Assembly: GCA_947467375.1 (NCBI GenBank)
Contig: CANIHL010000004.1
Span: 1 to 52,133 of the forward strand
DNA from: Acidimicrobiaceae bacterium
GTDB lineage: Bacteria > Actinomycetota > Acidimicrobiia > Acidimicrobiales > Ilumatobacteraceae
DNA length: 52,133 nucleotides
Reading direction: 5' to 3'
Positions within the stretch are counted from its first letter, which is position 1. Each line of letters opens with the position of its first letter. Shown here one piece after another: positions 44,435-52,133 of the stretch. The translations under genes were made by a program, and so were the position numbers. A model generated the notes under the pieces. The model had not been told where the DNA came from. It did no database searches and worked only from the letters and a program-made list of their open reading frames with translations.

Positions 44435-45334
44435 GTTCACATCACCAACAAACGCACGTTGCTGGTGGGCGACAGTGAAGCCAAGCGACTTGTACATCTG
44501 AACCGCGCGTTCATTGTCGGCGTCAACGTGCAGCATGCCGGTAGAGATTCCTGCGCGATGCAGAAACGAGAGGCCTGCAATGGTCAGTGCACGACCAATT
44601 CCTTTGCCTCCAAAGCGAGGGTGAACGGCAATCACGTAAATCTCGCCGAGTACGGGTGAGGTTTCGAGGTGCACCTTTGTCCAGCAAAAACCAGCAAGTT
44701 CGTCACCCACGTTGTGTAGTAAAAAACCATTCGGGTTAAACCACGGCTCCTGGATGCGTGACTCAAGTGTGGACTGAGTCCACCCACCCTGTTCCAAGTG
44801 ATCGGCGAACGCGGCATTGTTGACCGCAAGCCAACGCTCGTCGTCGACGCCGCTGCGAAATGGTGTAGTCACAATGTCGGTAACTTCGCGAAGCGGAAGT
44901 GCCACTCGCATTTGCAGCATGGTGCGACCCGCATGAAGACCAATTGATTGTGCGAGCGTCGTATGAATTTCGTTGGGCTCAAACACCCACCAATGCACGT
45001 GCCCGCCTCCGGCTTCACGGATGACGTTGAGTGCCTCTGACAACAGTTGCGGTCCGATCGAAGCCATTTCGTAGCGATGATGTGGATGCACGATGAGGTC
45101 GAGTGCCCACGAGTCATTACCACGCGACACTTGGCAATAGGCAATGAGGTGATCATGCCCTGGCTGTCGCCCCAGCAGTCCTACATATCCAGGCCGACCT
45201 CCTTGGCGAAGATCGATCCATAAGTGATCGGAGAGAGGACGTTGCCCATCTGCGCGTTCGACTGCAAGTAACAGTTCGTCAACCTCAGACAAGTCATCAG
45301 TTGGCAGACGACGGTTGATGTCGAGGTGTCCCAC
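44432..45334 (-). CDS. mshD: Mycothiol synthase (tandem GNAT acetyltransferase)
   Basis: Acetylates Cys-GlcN-Ins with acetyl-CoA to complete mycothiol, the main low-molecular-weight thiol of Actinobacteria. The 300-residue protein has two GNAT domains: a degenerate N-terminal one and an active C-terminal one with EIYVIAVHPRFGGKGIGRAL (acetyl-CoA loop) and LHVDADNERAVQMYKSLGF. The segment NNAAFADHLEQGGWT with EPWFNPNGFLL is diagnostic for MshD. The start is GTG, with TAGCCT seven bases upstream. It is divergent from nth. Confidence 0.93.
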   Translation of the reverse strand: MGHLDINRRLPTDDLSEVDELLLAVERADGQRPLSDHLWIDLRQGGRPGYVGLLGRQPGHDHLIAYCQVSRGNDSWALDLIVHPHHRYEMASIGPQLLSEALNVIREAGGGHVHWWVFEPNEIHTTLAQSIGLHAGRTMLQMRVALPLREVTDIVTTPFRSGVDDERWLAVNNAAFADHLEQGGWTQSTLESRIQEPWFNPNGFLLHNVGDELAGFCWTKVHLETSPVLGEIYVIAVHPRFGGKGIGRALTIAGLSFLHRAGISTGMLHVDADNERAVQMYKSLGFTVAHQQRAFVGDVN

Positions 45335-45341
45335 AACGCTC

Positions 45342-45347
45342 AGGCTA
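45342..45347 (-). promoter_or_regulatory. Leaderless-type -10 box, mshD
   Basis: Minus strand TAGCCT, seven bases before the GTG at 45334. On the other strand TAGTGT (45362-45367) lies eight bases before the nth ATG, so both divergent starts have such a box. Confidence 0.45.
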
Positions 45348-45375
45348 TCGGTGTGACTCGCTAGTGTTCGGAACT

Positions 45376-46110
45376 ATGGCTGCCAAGAAAGCAAGTGTAA
45401 AGAAGGCCGCTAAGCCGGCGCCTAAAAAAGCGCCAAAGAAAATCGTGGATCGGTCTGCCGAAATTTTGAAGCGGCTCAAGGTGTTGTATCCCGTGGCAAT
45501 TTGTGAACTCACTCACGAAAATGCTTTTCAATTACTTGCGGCCACCATTCTTTCCGCGCAATGTACCGACGTGCGAGTGAATATGGTGACTCCTGCACTG
45601 TTCGCAGAATTTCCAACGGCCGAGAAATTGGCGCAGGCAAATGTTCAGCGTGTTGAAGAGCTGGTTCGTTCAACGGGTTTCTATCAAACCAAAGCGAAAA
45701 ATCTCATCGGCATGGCTTCTGCGGTCATGACTCGTTTTGGTGGGGAAGTCCCGCGAGAAGTTGAAGATTTGACCACGTTGCCTGGAGTGGGACGCAAGAC
45801 CGCGAACGTGCTGAGAAGCGTGGTGTTCGACCTTCCCGGTCTTGCCGTAGATACTCATGTTGGTCGGCTGTCGCGTCGTCTTGGACTAACCATCGAAGAA
45901 GACCCGGTAAAGGTTGAGTACGAATTGAATGCGTTGTTCCCACCGCAGGACTGGGGTGGGTTCAGTCTTCGGCTCATTCTGCATGGACGACGCGTATGCG
46001 ATGCCAAAAAACCAGCATGTCATTCGTGTGAATTCAGCGACATTTGCCCGTCTTCAGAGATGCCTCGTGCACAAATGGCTAAATCTGCGGGGTCTCGCAG
46101 CAAAAAGTAG
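45376..46110 (+). CDS. nth: Endonuclease III
   Basis: A DNA glycosylase/AP lyase removing oxidised pyrimidines. After a Lys/Ala/Pro-rich N-terminal tail (about 1-24) comes the helix-hairpin-helix LPGVGRKTANVL with catalytic Lys, then VDTHVGRLSRRLGL with catalytic Asp, and the C-terminal [4Fe-4S] motif C-x6-C-x2-C-x5-C (CDAKKPACHSCEFSDIC). The length is 244 residues from ATG 45376; a GTG 12 bases earlier is less likely. It is divergent from mshD. Confidence 0.95.
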   Translation: MAAKKASVKKAAKPAPKKAPKKIVDRSAEILKRLKVLYPVAICELTHENAFQLLAATILSAQCTDVRVNMVTPALFAEFPTAEKLAQANVQRVEELVRSTGFYQTKAKNLIGMASAVMTRFGGEVPREVEDLTTLPGVGRKTANVLRSVVFDLPGLAVDTHVGRLSRRLGLTIEEDPVKVEYELNALFPPQDWGGFSLRLILHGRRVCDAKKPACHSCEFSDICPSSEMPRAQMAKSAGSRSKK

Positions 46111-46111
46111 C

Positions 46112-46128
46112 GGTACAAATTTTGCACC
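46112..46128. repeat. Near-perfect inverted repeat after nth
   Basis: GGTACAAATTTTGCACC reads almost identically on the other strand, with one mismatched position in each arm. It starts two bases after the nth stop and could be a weak terminator or a protein site. Confidence 0.35.
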
Positions 46129-46161
46129 GAATATTCAATTTCGCTAATTTATGATCTCCGC

Positions 46162-46245
46162 CTAGACGTATGTTTAGAGCGAAGGCGATTTCGGGTCCGC
46201 CGCCTGAAGTCGCGTGATACGGGCCCCTTCGGGGGCCCTTGTCAT
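46162..46245 (+). ncRNA. Candidate structured RNA upstream of the trpE gene group
   Basis: TATGAT (46150-46155) could be a -10 box giving a transcript from about 46162. An 11-bp uninterrupted stem, including two G-T pairs, forms between 46185-46195 and 46203-46213 with loop TCCGCCG. A terminator hairpin follows at 46221-46238. A 15-codon frame (46170-46217) runs through the first hairpin and ends four bases before the second; it contains Pro-Pro-Pro but no Trp, so a classical trp attenuator is not supported. I do not recognise the RNA family. Confidence 0.4.
46221..46245 (+). terminator. Intrinsic terminator hairpin
   Basis: GGGCCCC (46221-46227) and GGGGCCC (46232-46238) around a TTCG tetraloop give a very stable stem, followed by TTGTCAT. 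The T-tract is short. It ends transcription from nth or from the candidate RNA. Confidence 0.65.
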
Positions 46246-46275
46246 ATCTCGGATCAGTTTTATGAGTGCGCCGTC

Positions 46276-46281
46276 TAGGAT
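46276..46281 (+). promoter_or_regulatory. Leaderless-type -10 box, small gene before trpE
   Basis: TAGGAT, six bases (TTCGCG) before the GTG at 46288. It would drive the small gene and trpE. Confidence 0.5.
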
Positions 46282-46287
46282 TTCGCG

Positions 46288-46530
46288 GTGGCTCGCGATA
46301 TTTCAACCAACACAGCAAGTACGCGCGCCGAACTTGCAGCGCTAGCAAGCACACTCGAGCAGTGCAGAGATCGAATTGGAGCTCTTGCAGAAACCCGTGC
46401 CATGGCGGTTCGCGACCCGAAAAACGCAGATTCGGGAGATGATTTGCTGACTGCTATTTATGAAGCAGAGCGAGGGCTCAATAACTCCATTCGGTTAGTG
46501 CAGCGCGCCGCAAAGCAAGGTCGCTTGTAA
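46288..46530 (+). CDS. Small helical protein of unknown function, coupled to trpE
   Basis: An 80-residue soluble protein predicted as two helices joined by a short polar turn (RDPKNADSGDD), possibly a coiled-coil hairpin. I do not recognise it. The start is GTG, six bases after the -10-like TAGGAT. The TAA stop overlaps the trpE ATG (TAATG), so trpE translation is likely coupled to it. Base and codon use look like those of the neighbours. Confidence 0.65.
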   Translation: MARDISTNTASTRAELAALASTLEQCRDRIGALAETRAMAVRDPKNADSGDDLLTAIYEAERGLNNSIRLVQRAAKQGRL

Positions 46531-48041
46531 TGAATATCTATCCAAGCCGTGAAGAGTTTCAAAAACTTGCTTCTACCAACACGGTGATTCCGGTGTGGAC
46601 AGAGATGCTTGCCGACGTAGAAACACCGGTTGCTGCGTACATGAAACTTGTTGGCGACAAGCCAGGCTTCCTGCTCGAGTCGGTAGACCACGGCGAACGC
46701 TGGAGCCGCTATTCATTTGTTGGTCGCGATCCGCTTGCAACATTGACTCTGCGCAATGGACACATCACTGTTGATGGCACAATTCCGCAACACGTGAATA
46801 CGCAAGATGGAATGTTGGCAGCAATGGAATCGTTGCTCGCCGTATATAAGGCGCCGCTGTTTCCCGAACTGCCACCGTTGCAGGGTGGCTTGATGGGTTT
46901 CTTGGGTTATGACGTAGTGCGCGAAGTTGAACAATTGCCAAACGTTCCACGCGACGATCGCAACCTTCCTGACGCGGTGATGTGCATGATTGGGTCGCTG
47001 GCTGCATTCGACCATTGGAAGCAACGCGTGTATCTCTTGGAGAGTGTTCCTGTTTTTGAATTGAGTGCTACGCAAATCGATGCTGCTTACGACGAAGCCA
47101 TTGTGCGCATTCATGGAGCGGTAGCCGACCTCACGAAACCGCTTTCATACTTGCCAGTTGAGCCACCTACAGAAGATGACAAGCAGCAACAGTTTGTTGC
47201 GCCAGTCAATGGTTCTGAGTATCAGCGTTCGGTGGAAGCGGCGAAAGAATACATTCGCGCTGGCGACATCTTCCAAGTGGTGTTGTCACAACGGTTTGAC
47301 ATTGAACTTGATGCCGAGCCATTTGACATGTATCGCGTACTGCGTCAAGTGAACCCAAGTCCGTACATGTATTACGTGAAGCATGAAGACTTGACCATTG
47401 TGGGTAGTTCGCCAGAACCAATGGTGCAGCTGCAAGGCGGAAGAGTGATTAGCCGTCCAATTGCCGGCACTCGTAAGCGCGGCCGCACAGACGAACACGA
47501 TCGCAAACTTGCTGCTGAGTTGCGCGAGAACCCAAAGGAAGTTGCCGAGCACGTGATGCTGGTGGATTTGGCGCGCAATGACGTAGGCCGAGTGGCCAAA
47601 TTTGGTTCCATGAACGTGGATGAGCTGATGACGCTGGAGCGCTATAGCCACGTCATGCACATGACCTCGCAGGTATCGGGAGATATTCGCGAAGGCCTTG
47701 GCCCAATTGATGTGCTGCGTGCAACACTTCCAGCAGGAACGGTGAGCGGTGCGCCAAAGGTGCGAGCCATGGAAATCATTGATGAGCTTGAGCCTGTGAA
47801 GCGTGGCCCGTATGCGGGCGTGGTTGGCTATGTGGACTTCAGTGGCAACCTCGACACGGCAATCGCAATTCGCACCATGTTTATCGGCGCACACGGTGCG
47901 TCATTGCAGGCGGGGGCCGGAATTGTTGCCGACAGCATTCCCGAAGAAGAAGACTTGGAGTGCTTTAACAAGGCAGCCGCACTGTTTGCGGCGGTGCCAG
48001 CGGCTCGTCGCATGAGTGCACAACGCAAAGTACAACAGTAA
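46530..48041 (+). CDS. trpE: Anthranilate synthase component I
   Basis: Converts chorismate to anthranilate with ammonia supplied by TrpG, the first step of tryptophan synthesis. The 503-residue protein has the N-terminal feedback-inhibition element LLES (about 48-51) and the catalytic domain with FQVVLSQRF, SRPIAGTRKRG, HVMLVDLARNDVGRV and AGTVSGAPKVRAMEII. No other trp gene is in the window. Translation is coupled to the upstream small gene through TAATG; ygfZ follows four bases after the stop. Confidence 0.95.
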   Translation: MNIYPSREEFQKLASTNTVIPVWTEMLADVETPVAAYMKLVGDKPGFLLESVDHGERWSRYSFVGRDPLATLTLRNGHITVDGTIPQHVNTQDGMLAAMESLLAVYKAPLFPELPPLQGGLMGFLGYDVVREVEQLPNVPRDDRNLPDAVMCMIGSLAAFDHWKQRVYLLESVPVFELSATQIDAAYDEAIVRIHGAVADLTKPLSYLPVEPPTEDDKQQQFVAPVNGSEYQRSVEAAKEYIRAGDIFQVVLSQRFDIELDAEPFDMYRVLRQVNPSPYMYYVKHEDLTIVGSSPEPMVQLQGGRVISRPIAGTRKRGRTDEHDRKLAAELRENPKEVAEHVMLVDLARNDVGRVAKFGSMNVDELMTLERYSHVMHMTSQVSGDIREGLGPIDVLRATLPAGTVSGAPKVRAMEIIDELEPVKRGPYAGVVGYVDFSGNLDTAIAIRTMFIGAHGASLQAGAGIVADSIPEEEDLECFNKAAALFAAVPAARRMSAQRKVQQ

Positions 48042-48045
48042 GCAC

Positions 48046-48777
48046 ATGGCTACCGAAACTTTTTGGCTGCCGTTGCAGCGCGACGTGATCACCGCGACTG
48101 GTGCAGACGCTCGCACCTATTTGCATTCGCAGCTCAGCCAAGACATTGCGAGTATGCGAGTAGGGGAGACGCGACAATCGCTCTTGCTCCAACCAACAGG
48201 AAAACTCGATGGCATTATTCGTGTTACATGCGTTGAGGGTGAAACGTTTATTCTTGACGTTGATTCCGGCTGTGGCGATGCTGTGCTTGCTCGCTTGAAT
48301 CGATTCAAAATCCGCGTCAAGGTTGAATTGTCGCTAGGTCGAGAGCTGTGGACGGCGGTTCGCAATGTTGCGTCTCCGATTTCTGGTTCAATTCCTGCTT
48401 GGCGTTGCGATGGGACAGCAGTTGATCTGCGCAGTGAGAGCCACGACGCAGAACTGCTGCAAGGTTCGCTCGAGGATTATGAAGAAGCGCGAATCATTGC
48501 TGCTTGGCCGACGATGAATGTGGATGTCACTGAGTCATCCATTCCCGCAGAGACGGGAATCACTGAAATTGCTGTGAGTTTCACCAAGGGCTGTTATCCG
48601 GGACAGGAATTAGTGGAACGCATGGACTCACGTGGGTCAATTGCGCCACGTCAATTGCGGTACGTAGTCGTGAGCAATAGTTCGGTGGTAGGTCAGGAAA
48701 TTGAGCACGAGGGCCGCTTAGGCATCGTTACATCAATACGTGGAGCTCATGCCCTTGTGGCGTTTAAGCGGGCATGA
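48046..48777 (+). CDS. ygfZ: YgfZ/GcvT-domain folate-binding protein
   Basis: A 243-residue protein of the YgfZ family, tetrahydrofolate-binding factors that support iron-sulfur cluster assembly or repair. The signature KGCYPGQELVERMDSRG (about 181-197) includes the conserved Cys. The N-terminal half has the GcvT-like fold with LHSQLSQDIASM and LLLQPTGKLDGI. ATG 48046 is chosen; an upstream ATG would run into trpE. It likely serves the many Fe-S enzymes in the cell, several of them encoded in this window. Confidence 0.87.
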   Translation: MATETFWLPLQRDVITATGADARTYLHSQLSQDIASMRVGETRQSLLLQPTGKLDGIIRVTCVEGETFILDVDSGCGDAVLARLNRFKIRVKVELSLGRELWTAVRNVASPISGSIPAWRCDGTAVDLRSESHDAELLQGSLEDYEEARIIAAWPTMNVDVTESSIPAETGITEIAVSFTKGCYPGQELVERMDSRGSIAPRQLRYVVVSNSSVVGQEIEHEGRLGIVTSIRGAHALVAFKRA

Positions 48778-48801
48778 CTGGAATTGAAATAGGCATCGTT
48801 C

Positions 48802-48807
48802 TATAAT
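48802..48807 (+). promoter_or_regulatory. Consensus -10 box upstream of terC
   Basis: TATAAT, a perfect sigma-70-type -10, lies 96 bases before the terC ATG. No properly spaced -35 is seen; TTGAAA at 48784 is only 12 bases away. Transcription would start near 48814. Confidence 0.55.
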
Positions 48808-48813
48808 TTGCTC

Positions 48814-48903
48814 ATAGCCCGACTTGTGGAGCCACTTTGTGGTGCAGCAAGCGATCATCGGGGAAATTCACCCACATGATTGAGCAAAGGTACACATTTA
48901 TTT
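48814..48903 (+). promoter_or_regulatory. Long structured leader of the terC gene
   Basis: About 90 untranslated bases precede terC. They can form CTTG...CAAG with an inner CCAC-TTT-GTGG hairpin. TerC relatives are often controlled by the manganese yybP-ykoY riboswitch, but I could not match its conserved core here. Confidence 0.35.
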
Positions 48904-49899
48904 ATGTTGTTAGCTGCGGGAAGTAATCGTTCAAATTTTGCCGACATCACCGTTCCCGAATGGGGATGGCCAGTGCTTATCGGCACCATCAGCGTGTTGC
49001 TGTTGGTGGACATCTTGGTGTTCCATCGCCGTGCGCATGTCATCAAGCTGAAGGAAGCGCTAATTGAATCCATCGTGTGGATCAGCTTCGGTGTGGCGTT
49101 CATGTTTGTGGTGTGGTGGATGTTTCGCGGTCAAGCCGACGGGCATCAGGCCGGTATCGAATACATCAGCGGGTATCTCATCGAGAAGAGTCTGAGTATC
49201 GACAACGTATTTGTGTGGGCCATGATTTTTGCTCACTTCCAAGTGCCACGTCAGTACCAACACCGCGTGTTGTTCTGGGGAATCTTTGGCGCCCTCGTGA
49301 TGCGTCTCATCTTTATCTTCCTTGGCGTCGCCATCATTGAACGCTTTGACTACATCTTGATCGGGTTCGGCGCATTCCTTATCTACACCGGTTATGGCGT
49401 GTTGCGTCACGGCGATGAAGACTCGAACCCATCCGACACGAAGACGATGAAGTTGTTCCACAAGTTCGTACCGACCACTAATGAGCTTGATGGTCAGAAG
49501 CTATTCACCCGCGTCAATGGCAAGCGTTTTGCGACACCACTTCTCGCGGTATTGGTGATTATCGAGATATCCGACCTCATCTTTGCGGTTGACTCGGTGC
49601 CTGCCGTGCTGGCTGTGAGTCACGAACAATTCATCGTGTTCGGTGCCAATGCGTTTGCCATCATGGGGCTGCGCGCGTTGTACTTCCTGTTCGCTGACAT
49701 TAAGGATCGATTCCGTTACCTGAAGCCAGCGATCTCTGTATTGCTCATGTATGTAGGTGCCAAGATGCTGGTTGCGCACTGGTACCACGTGCCAACGCTG
49801 TTCTCACTTGGGTTCATCCTCACGGTCATGACAGTGGCGATAGTGGCTTCTGTAATTCACGACCGCAAGCACTATTCTCCACAGGGTGGCAATAGCTGA
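48904..49899 (+). CDS. TerC/Alx family integral membrane protein
   Basis: A 331-residue membrane protein with about eight hydrophobic segments. The family pattern of acidic residues in helices is present: LLLVDILVFHR, YLIEKSLSIDNVFVWA (about 86-101) and VIIEISDLIFAVDSVPAVLA (about 219-238). TerC/Alx proteins are linked to manganese export during membrane-protein metalation and to tellurite resistance. ATG 48904 is chosen with AAAGG 13 bases upstream; TTG 48880 would add eight residues. The 3' end overlaps dnaG by 14 bases. Confidence 0.87.
   Translation: MLLAAGSNRSNFADITVPEWGWPVLIGTISVLLLVDILVFHRRAHVIKLKEALIESIVWISFGVAFMFVVWWMFRGQADGHQAGIEYISGYLIEKSLSIDNVFVWAMIFAHFQVPRQYQHRVLFWGIFGALVMRLIFIFLGVAIIERFDYILIGFGAFLIYTGYGVLRHGDEDSNPSDTKTMKLFHKFVPTTNELDGQKLFTRVNGKRFATPLLAVLVIIEISDLIFAVDSVPAVLAVSHEQFIVFGANAFAIMGLRALYFLFADIKDRFRYLKPAISVLLMYVGAKMLVAHWYHVPTLFSLGFILTVMTVAIVASVIHDRKHYSPQGGNS
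49873..49878 (+). promoter_or_regulatory. Leaderless-type -10 box, dnaG
   Basis: TATTCT, seven bases (CCACAGG) before the GTG at 49886. It lies within the end of terC. Confidence 0.4.
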
Positions 49900-51634
49900 C
49901 GAAGACATTGAACGACTCCGGGACACGGTGTCGTTGGTTGATGTTGTTCAGTCGTACCTTCCGTTACGCAGAGTAGGACGCAACTGGGTTGGGCTATGCC
50001 CGTTTCATGCCGAAAAATCCGGCTCATTCAATGTGCGCGAAGAGACAAAGCGGTATCGCTGTTTTGGTTGTGGCGCTGCAGGCGACGTATTTAAGTTTGT
50101 GCAAGAAATTGAACACCTCGATTTTGTGGGTGCAATTGAACACCTAGCCAACAAAGCTGGGATTCAGCTGAACTACACCACCGGTGGTCAAAGTAAGGAC
50201 CGCCAGCGGCGCAAGCAACTTGTTGAAGTAATGAACAAAGCAGTGGAGTGGTACCACGACCGACTGTTGAATGCCCCTGATGCGCGAGCGGCTCGCGACT
50301 ATTTGCGCGATCGCGGATTGTCGGGCGATGTTGCTCGCCAATTCAAGATCGGTTGGGCGCCAGACGATTGGGATGCCATGAGCAAAGACATCGGTGTGCC
50401 AATTGATCTGTTGCAAGAAGTTGGACTTGCGTTCATCAACAAGCGTGGCCGTCCACAAGATTCGTTTCGTGCGCGAGTGTTGTTTCCTATTTTCACCGAC
50501 GCTGGTGATGCAGTTGCATTTGGTGGTCGCATTCTTCCGGGAAGCACCGACCCAGCAAAATACAAGAACTCTTCAGAGACCACTATTTATGCAAAGTCAA
50601 AAACCTTGTATGGATTGAATTGGGCGAAGCAAGACATTGTCACCGCCGATGAAGTGATTGTGTGCGAGGGCTATACCGATGTGATTGGGTTCCATCGTTC
50701 GGGAATCACGCGTGCGGTTGCAACCTGCGGTACTGCACTAACCGAAGAACACGTTCGCCTGCTGAAGCGATTTGCCAACAAGGTGGTGCTCGCATTCGAT
50801 GCCGACAACGCAGGGCAGGGTGCTGCTGAACGTTTTTATGAATGGGAGAGTCGTTACAAAGTGCAGGTGAGTGTTGCCAAGTTTCCTGATGGAAAGGATC
50901 CAGGAGATCTTGCATCGAGTGACCCAGAAGCATTGGCAACCGCAATCAAAAATGCACAACCGTTTCTCGGCTTTCGCTTGCAGCGCGTACTCAGTGCGGG
51001 ATCCATTGCAACACCCGAAGCTCGTTCACGTACTGCTGAGCAAGCAATGGCGGTCATCAATGAGCATCCCGACATGAATGTGCGCAAAATTTATGCCGGA
51101 GAAGTTGCAAGTCACGTAGGTATAGCAGCAGCAGATTTGGTGAAGATCGCAGAGCGCGGCTCACGTCGGCCAGAGGTGCGCGCTGCTGTTCCATCGCAAT
51201 CTGGCCACAAGCGCGAAAGTGCCGAATTTGTGGTGTTGGCGCTCATGATTCAAGACTGGAACTCCATTGCATTATGGATGAACGAAGCACTTTTTGCTGA
51301 TGATGTGTACCGCAGGGCGTTTCTTGCACTGATTGCCACCGAGGGCGAACTCAACGCGGCCTTGGAGGCGGCAGACCCAGAAGCCCGCGAGGCATTGGAA
51401 CGAGCAGCGGTGGCTGACGTAGAGTCGCAACCAGATGCTGAAGCATTCAACCTCATTTCTGCGGCGGTACGTCGAGAACTATCGCATCGTGTTAAGAACG
51501 TTGATCCTGAACAAATTCGGATTGACCGGGAGGCTCGATTATTGCTTGAGCAAATGGAGAATCCTGCAACGTCGCACGATGCAGCCGAGCAATTGTTGGG
51601 TTGGCTAAAAATGTGCATGGGTGAACACTCGTGA
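49886..51634 (+). CDS. dnaG: DNA primase
   Basis: Makes RNA primers at the replication fork. The 582-residue protein begins with a zinc-binding domain (C38, H41, C59, C62), followed by the primase core with the Toprim motifs [10 protein letters not shown] and [15 protein letters not shown], and a C-terminal helicase-interaction region (about 430-582). The start is GTG, overlapping terC by 14 bases. Its stop overlaps the sigma-factor GTG as GTGA, the classical dnaG-rpoD pair of the macromolecular-synthesis operon. Confidence 0.95.
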   Translation: MAIADEDIERLRDTVSLVDVVQSYLPLRRVGRNWVGLCPFHAEKSGSFNVREETKRYRCFGCGAAGDVFKFVQEIEHLDFVGAIEHLANKAGIQLNYTTGGQSKDRQRRKQLVEVMNKAVEWYHDRLLNAPDARAARDYLRDRGLSGDVARQFKIGWAPDDWDAMSKDIGVPIDLLQEVGLAFINKRGRPQDSFRARVLFPIFTDAGDAVAFGGRILPGSTDPAKYKNSSETTIYAKSKTLYGLNWAKQDIVTADEVIVCEGYTDVIGFHRSGITRAVATCGTALTEEHVRLLKRFANKVVLAFDADNAGQGAAERFYEWESRYKVQVSVAKFPDGKDPGDLASSDPEALATAIKNAQPFLGFRLQRVLSAGSIATPEARSRTAEQAMAVINEHPDMNVRKIYAGEVASHVGIAAADLVKIAERGSRRPEVRAAVPSQSGHKRESAEFVVLALMIQDWNSIALWMNEALFADDVYRRAFLALIATEGELNAALEAADPEAREALERAAVADVESQPDAEAFNLISAAVRRELSHRVKNVDPEQIRIDREARLLLEQMENPATSHDAAEQLLGWLKMCMGEHS

Positions 51635-52133
51635 GAAGTTCAATTTCAAATGATTCTGGTCCAGATGCAGTCAGGATGTATCTCAATGAAATTGGGCAAG
51701 TGGATTTGCTCACGGCAGAGGATGAGCGTCGTCTTGGAAAACTGATTAAGGACGGAATCGCCGCACAAGTTGCACTCGATGCAAGTGGCGGAAACCTCGG
51801 TTTACGCGAGCGCCGTGCGTTACAACGTGAAATCAAGGAGGGCGAGAAGGCCAAAGAGCACATGGTGCGCGCCAACCTTCGTCTTGTTGTATCTATCGCC
51901 CGTCGATACGACCGAAAAGAATTGCAACTTGCCGACTTAATTCAAGAAGGCAACATCGGTTTAATGCACGCAGCCGACAAATATGACTTTGAAAAAGGTT
52001 TCAAATTTTCGACGTATGCAACGTGGTGGATCCGTCAGGCAATGACTCGTGCAATGGCCGACCAGGGTCGCAATATTCGTATTCCTGGACACATGATGGA
52101 AGTCGTCAATCGCGTGCATCGAGTGGAGCGCGA
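51631..52133 (+). CDS. sigA: Primary RNA polymerase sigma factor (3' end outside window)
   Basis: The first 167 residues of a sigma-70 group protein, cut by the window end. Region 1.2 appears as [19 protein letters not shown] (about 14-32); region 2 follows with [40 protein letters not shown] and [18 protein letters not shown]. The start is GTG in a GTGA overlap with dnaG. Region 1.1 and the long basic N-terminal extension common in actinobacterial SigA are missing, so it begins directly at region 1.2. The dnaG context favours the primary factor; a group 2 SigB-like factor cannot be excluded. Confidence 0.88.
   Translation, partial: MRSSISNDSGPDAVRMYLNEIGQVDLLTAEDERRLGKLIKDGIAAQVALDASGGNLGLRERRALQREIKEGEKAKEHMVRANLRLVVSIARRYDRKELQLADLIQEGNIGLMHAADKYDFEKGFKFSTYATWWIRQAMTRAMADQGRNIRIPGHMMEVVNRVHRVER

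Noticed and set aside
44480-44495. An isolated TACAAGT (minus strand)
   Set aside because: A single copy inside mshD, without a partner at 11 bp, is expected by chance.
46162-46245. Classical trp attenuator
   Set aside because: The small frame has no Trp codons, there are no alternative anti-terminator pairings I can see, and another gene lies between it and trpE.
47286-47894. A 202-residue open frame on the minus strand inside trpE
   Set aside because: It is antisense to the conserved catalytic domain of TrpE, with no recognisable motif.
48814-48903. yybP-ykoY manganese riboswitch before terC
   Set aside because: The gene context fits, but the conserved core sequence could not be found by eye.
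1-52133. Mobile elements, prophage, defence systems, CRISPR or rRNA
   Set aside because: No transposase, integrase, phage, nuclease-defence or rRNA sequence was recognised anywhere; gene content is housekeeping throughout.

Overview
The window is chromosomal housekeeping DNA from a bacterium of the Actinomycetota. Evidence for this is a mycothiol synthase (MshD), a DUF3499 protein, a BldD-type regulator that keeps the c-di-GMP-binding residues, a 6C-type small RNA, and many leaderless promoters. By eye the base composition is moderate, near half G+C. The genes are tightly packed, and five convergent pairs overlap at their stop codons. A eukaryote-like NADP isocitrate dehydrogenase and a mitochondrial-type aconitase are also present. 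Together these suggest the Acidimicrobiia (for example the Ilumatobacter/acIV group) rather than a high-G+C actinobacterium; that class assignment is inference. No phage, insertion sequence, CRISPR array, defence island or rRNA was seen.

Layout. 1-3311: dnaJ (5' end missing), rsmE, bldD-like gene, hemW and tRNA-Val(GAC). 3315-5812 (minus): acyl-CoA dehydrogenase followed by an alkylsulfatase-like metallo-hydrolase. 5872-7095: icd. 7141-9812: a flavin electron-transfer trio (ferric-reductase-like membrane protein, FMN-binding-domain protein, ApbE flavin transferase), then a quinone oxidoreductase. 10827-14447 (minus): LysR regulator, acyl-CoA carboxyltransferase and citrate synthase. 14552-14660: 6C RNA with terminator, followed by a HAD phosphatase-acyltransferase fusion. 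16154-18701 (minus): aconitase and a small membrane protein, divergent from a GntR/HutC regulator at 18775. 19514-21044: nitroreductase and a divergent crotonase. 21138-28238: gltB, gltD, a LysM lipoprotein and an unknown protein. 28235-30663: divergent ddl and murF. 30649-33242: MFS exporter, zinc-ribbon miniprotein and alanine dehydrogenase. 33277-38989: aldehyde dehydrogenase plus a complete spermidine/putrescine-type ABC transporter. 38989-46110: membrane J-domain protein, DUF3499, SRPBCC, YdjC, rlmN, M3 peptidase, mshD and nth. 46150-52133: candidate structured RNA, a small protein, trpE, ygfZ, terC, dnaG and the start of sigA/rpoD.

Main results. (1) The same tandem heptamer, TACAAGT-N4-TACAAGT, lies just upstream of icd and again between aconitase and the adjacent GntR/HutC gene; I saw the pair nowhere else in the window. 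This suggests a GntR-controlled TCA-cycle regulon. (2) Fourteen starts are preceded by a -10-like TANNNT box exactly 6 or 7 nt upstream, the leaderless arrangement. icd, acn, gltA and the crotonase gene instead have Shine-Dalgarno sequences, and gltB and terC have structured leaders. (3) A 6C RNA with two C5-loop hairpins, a promoter and a terminator is visible. (4) The flavinylated redox trio, and an unexplained two-hairpin RNA candidate upstream of trpE, deserve follow-up.
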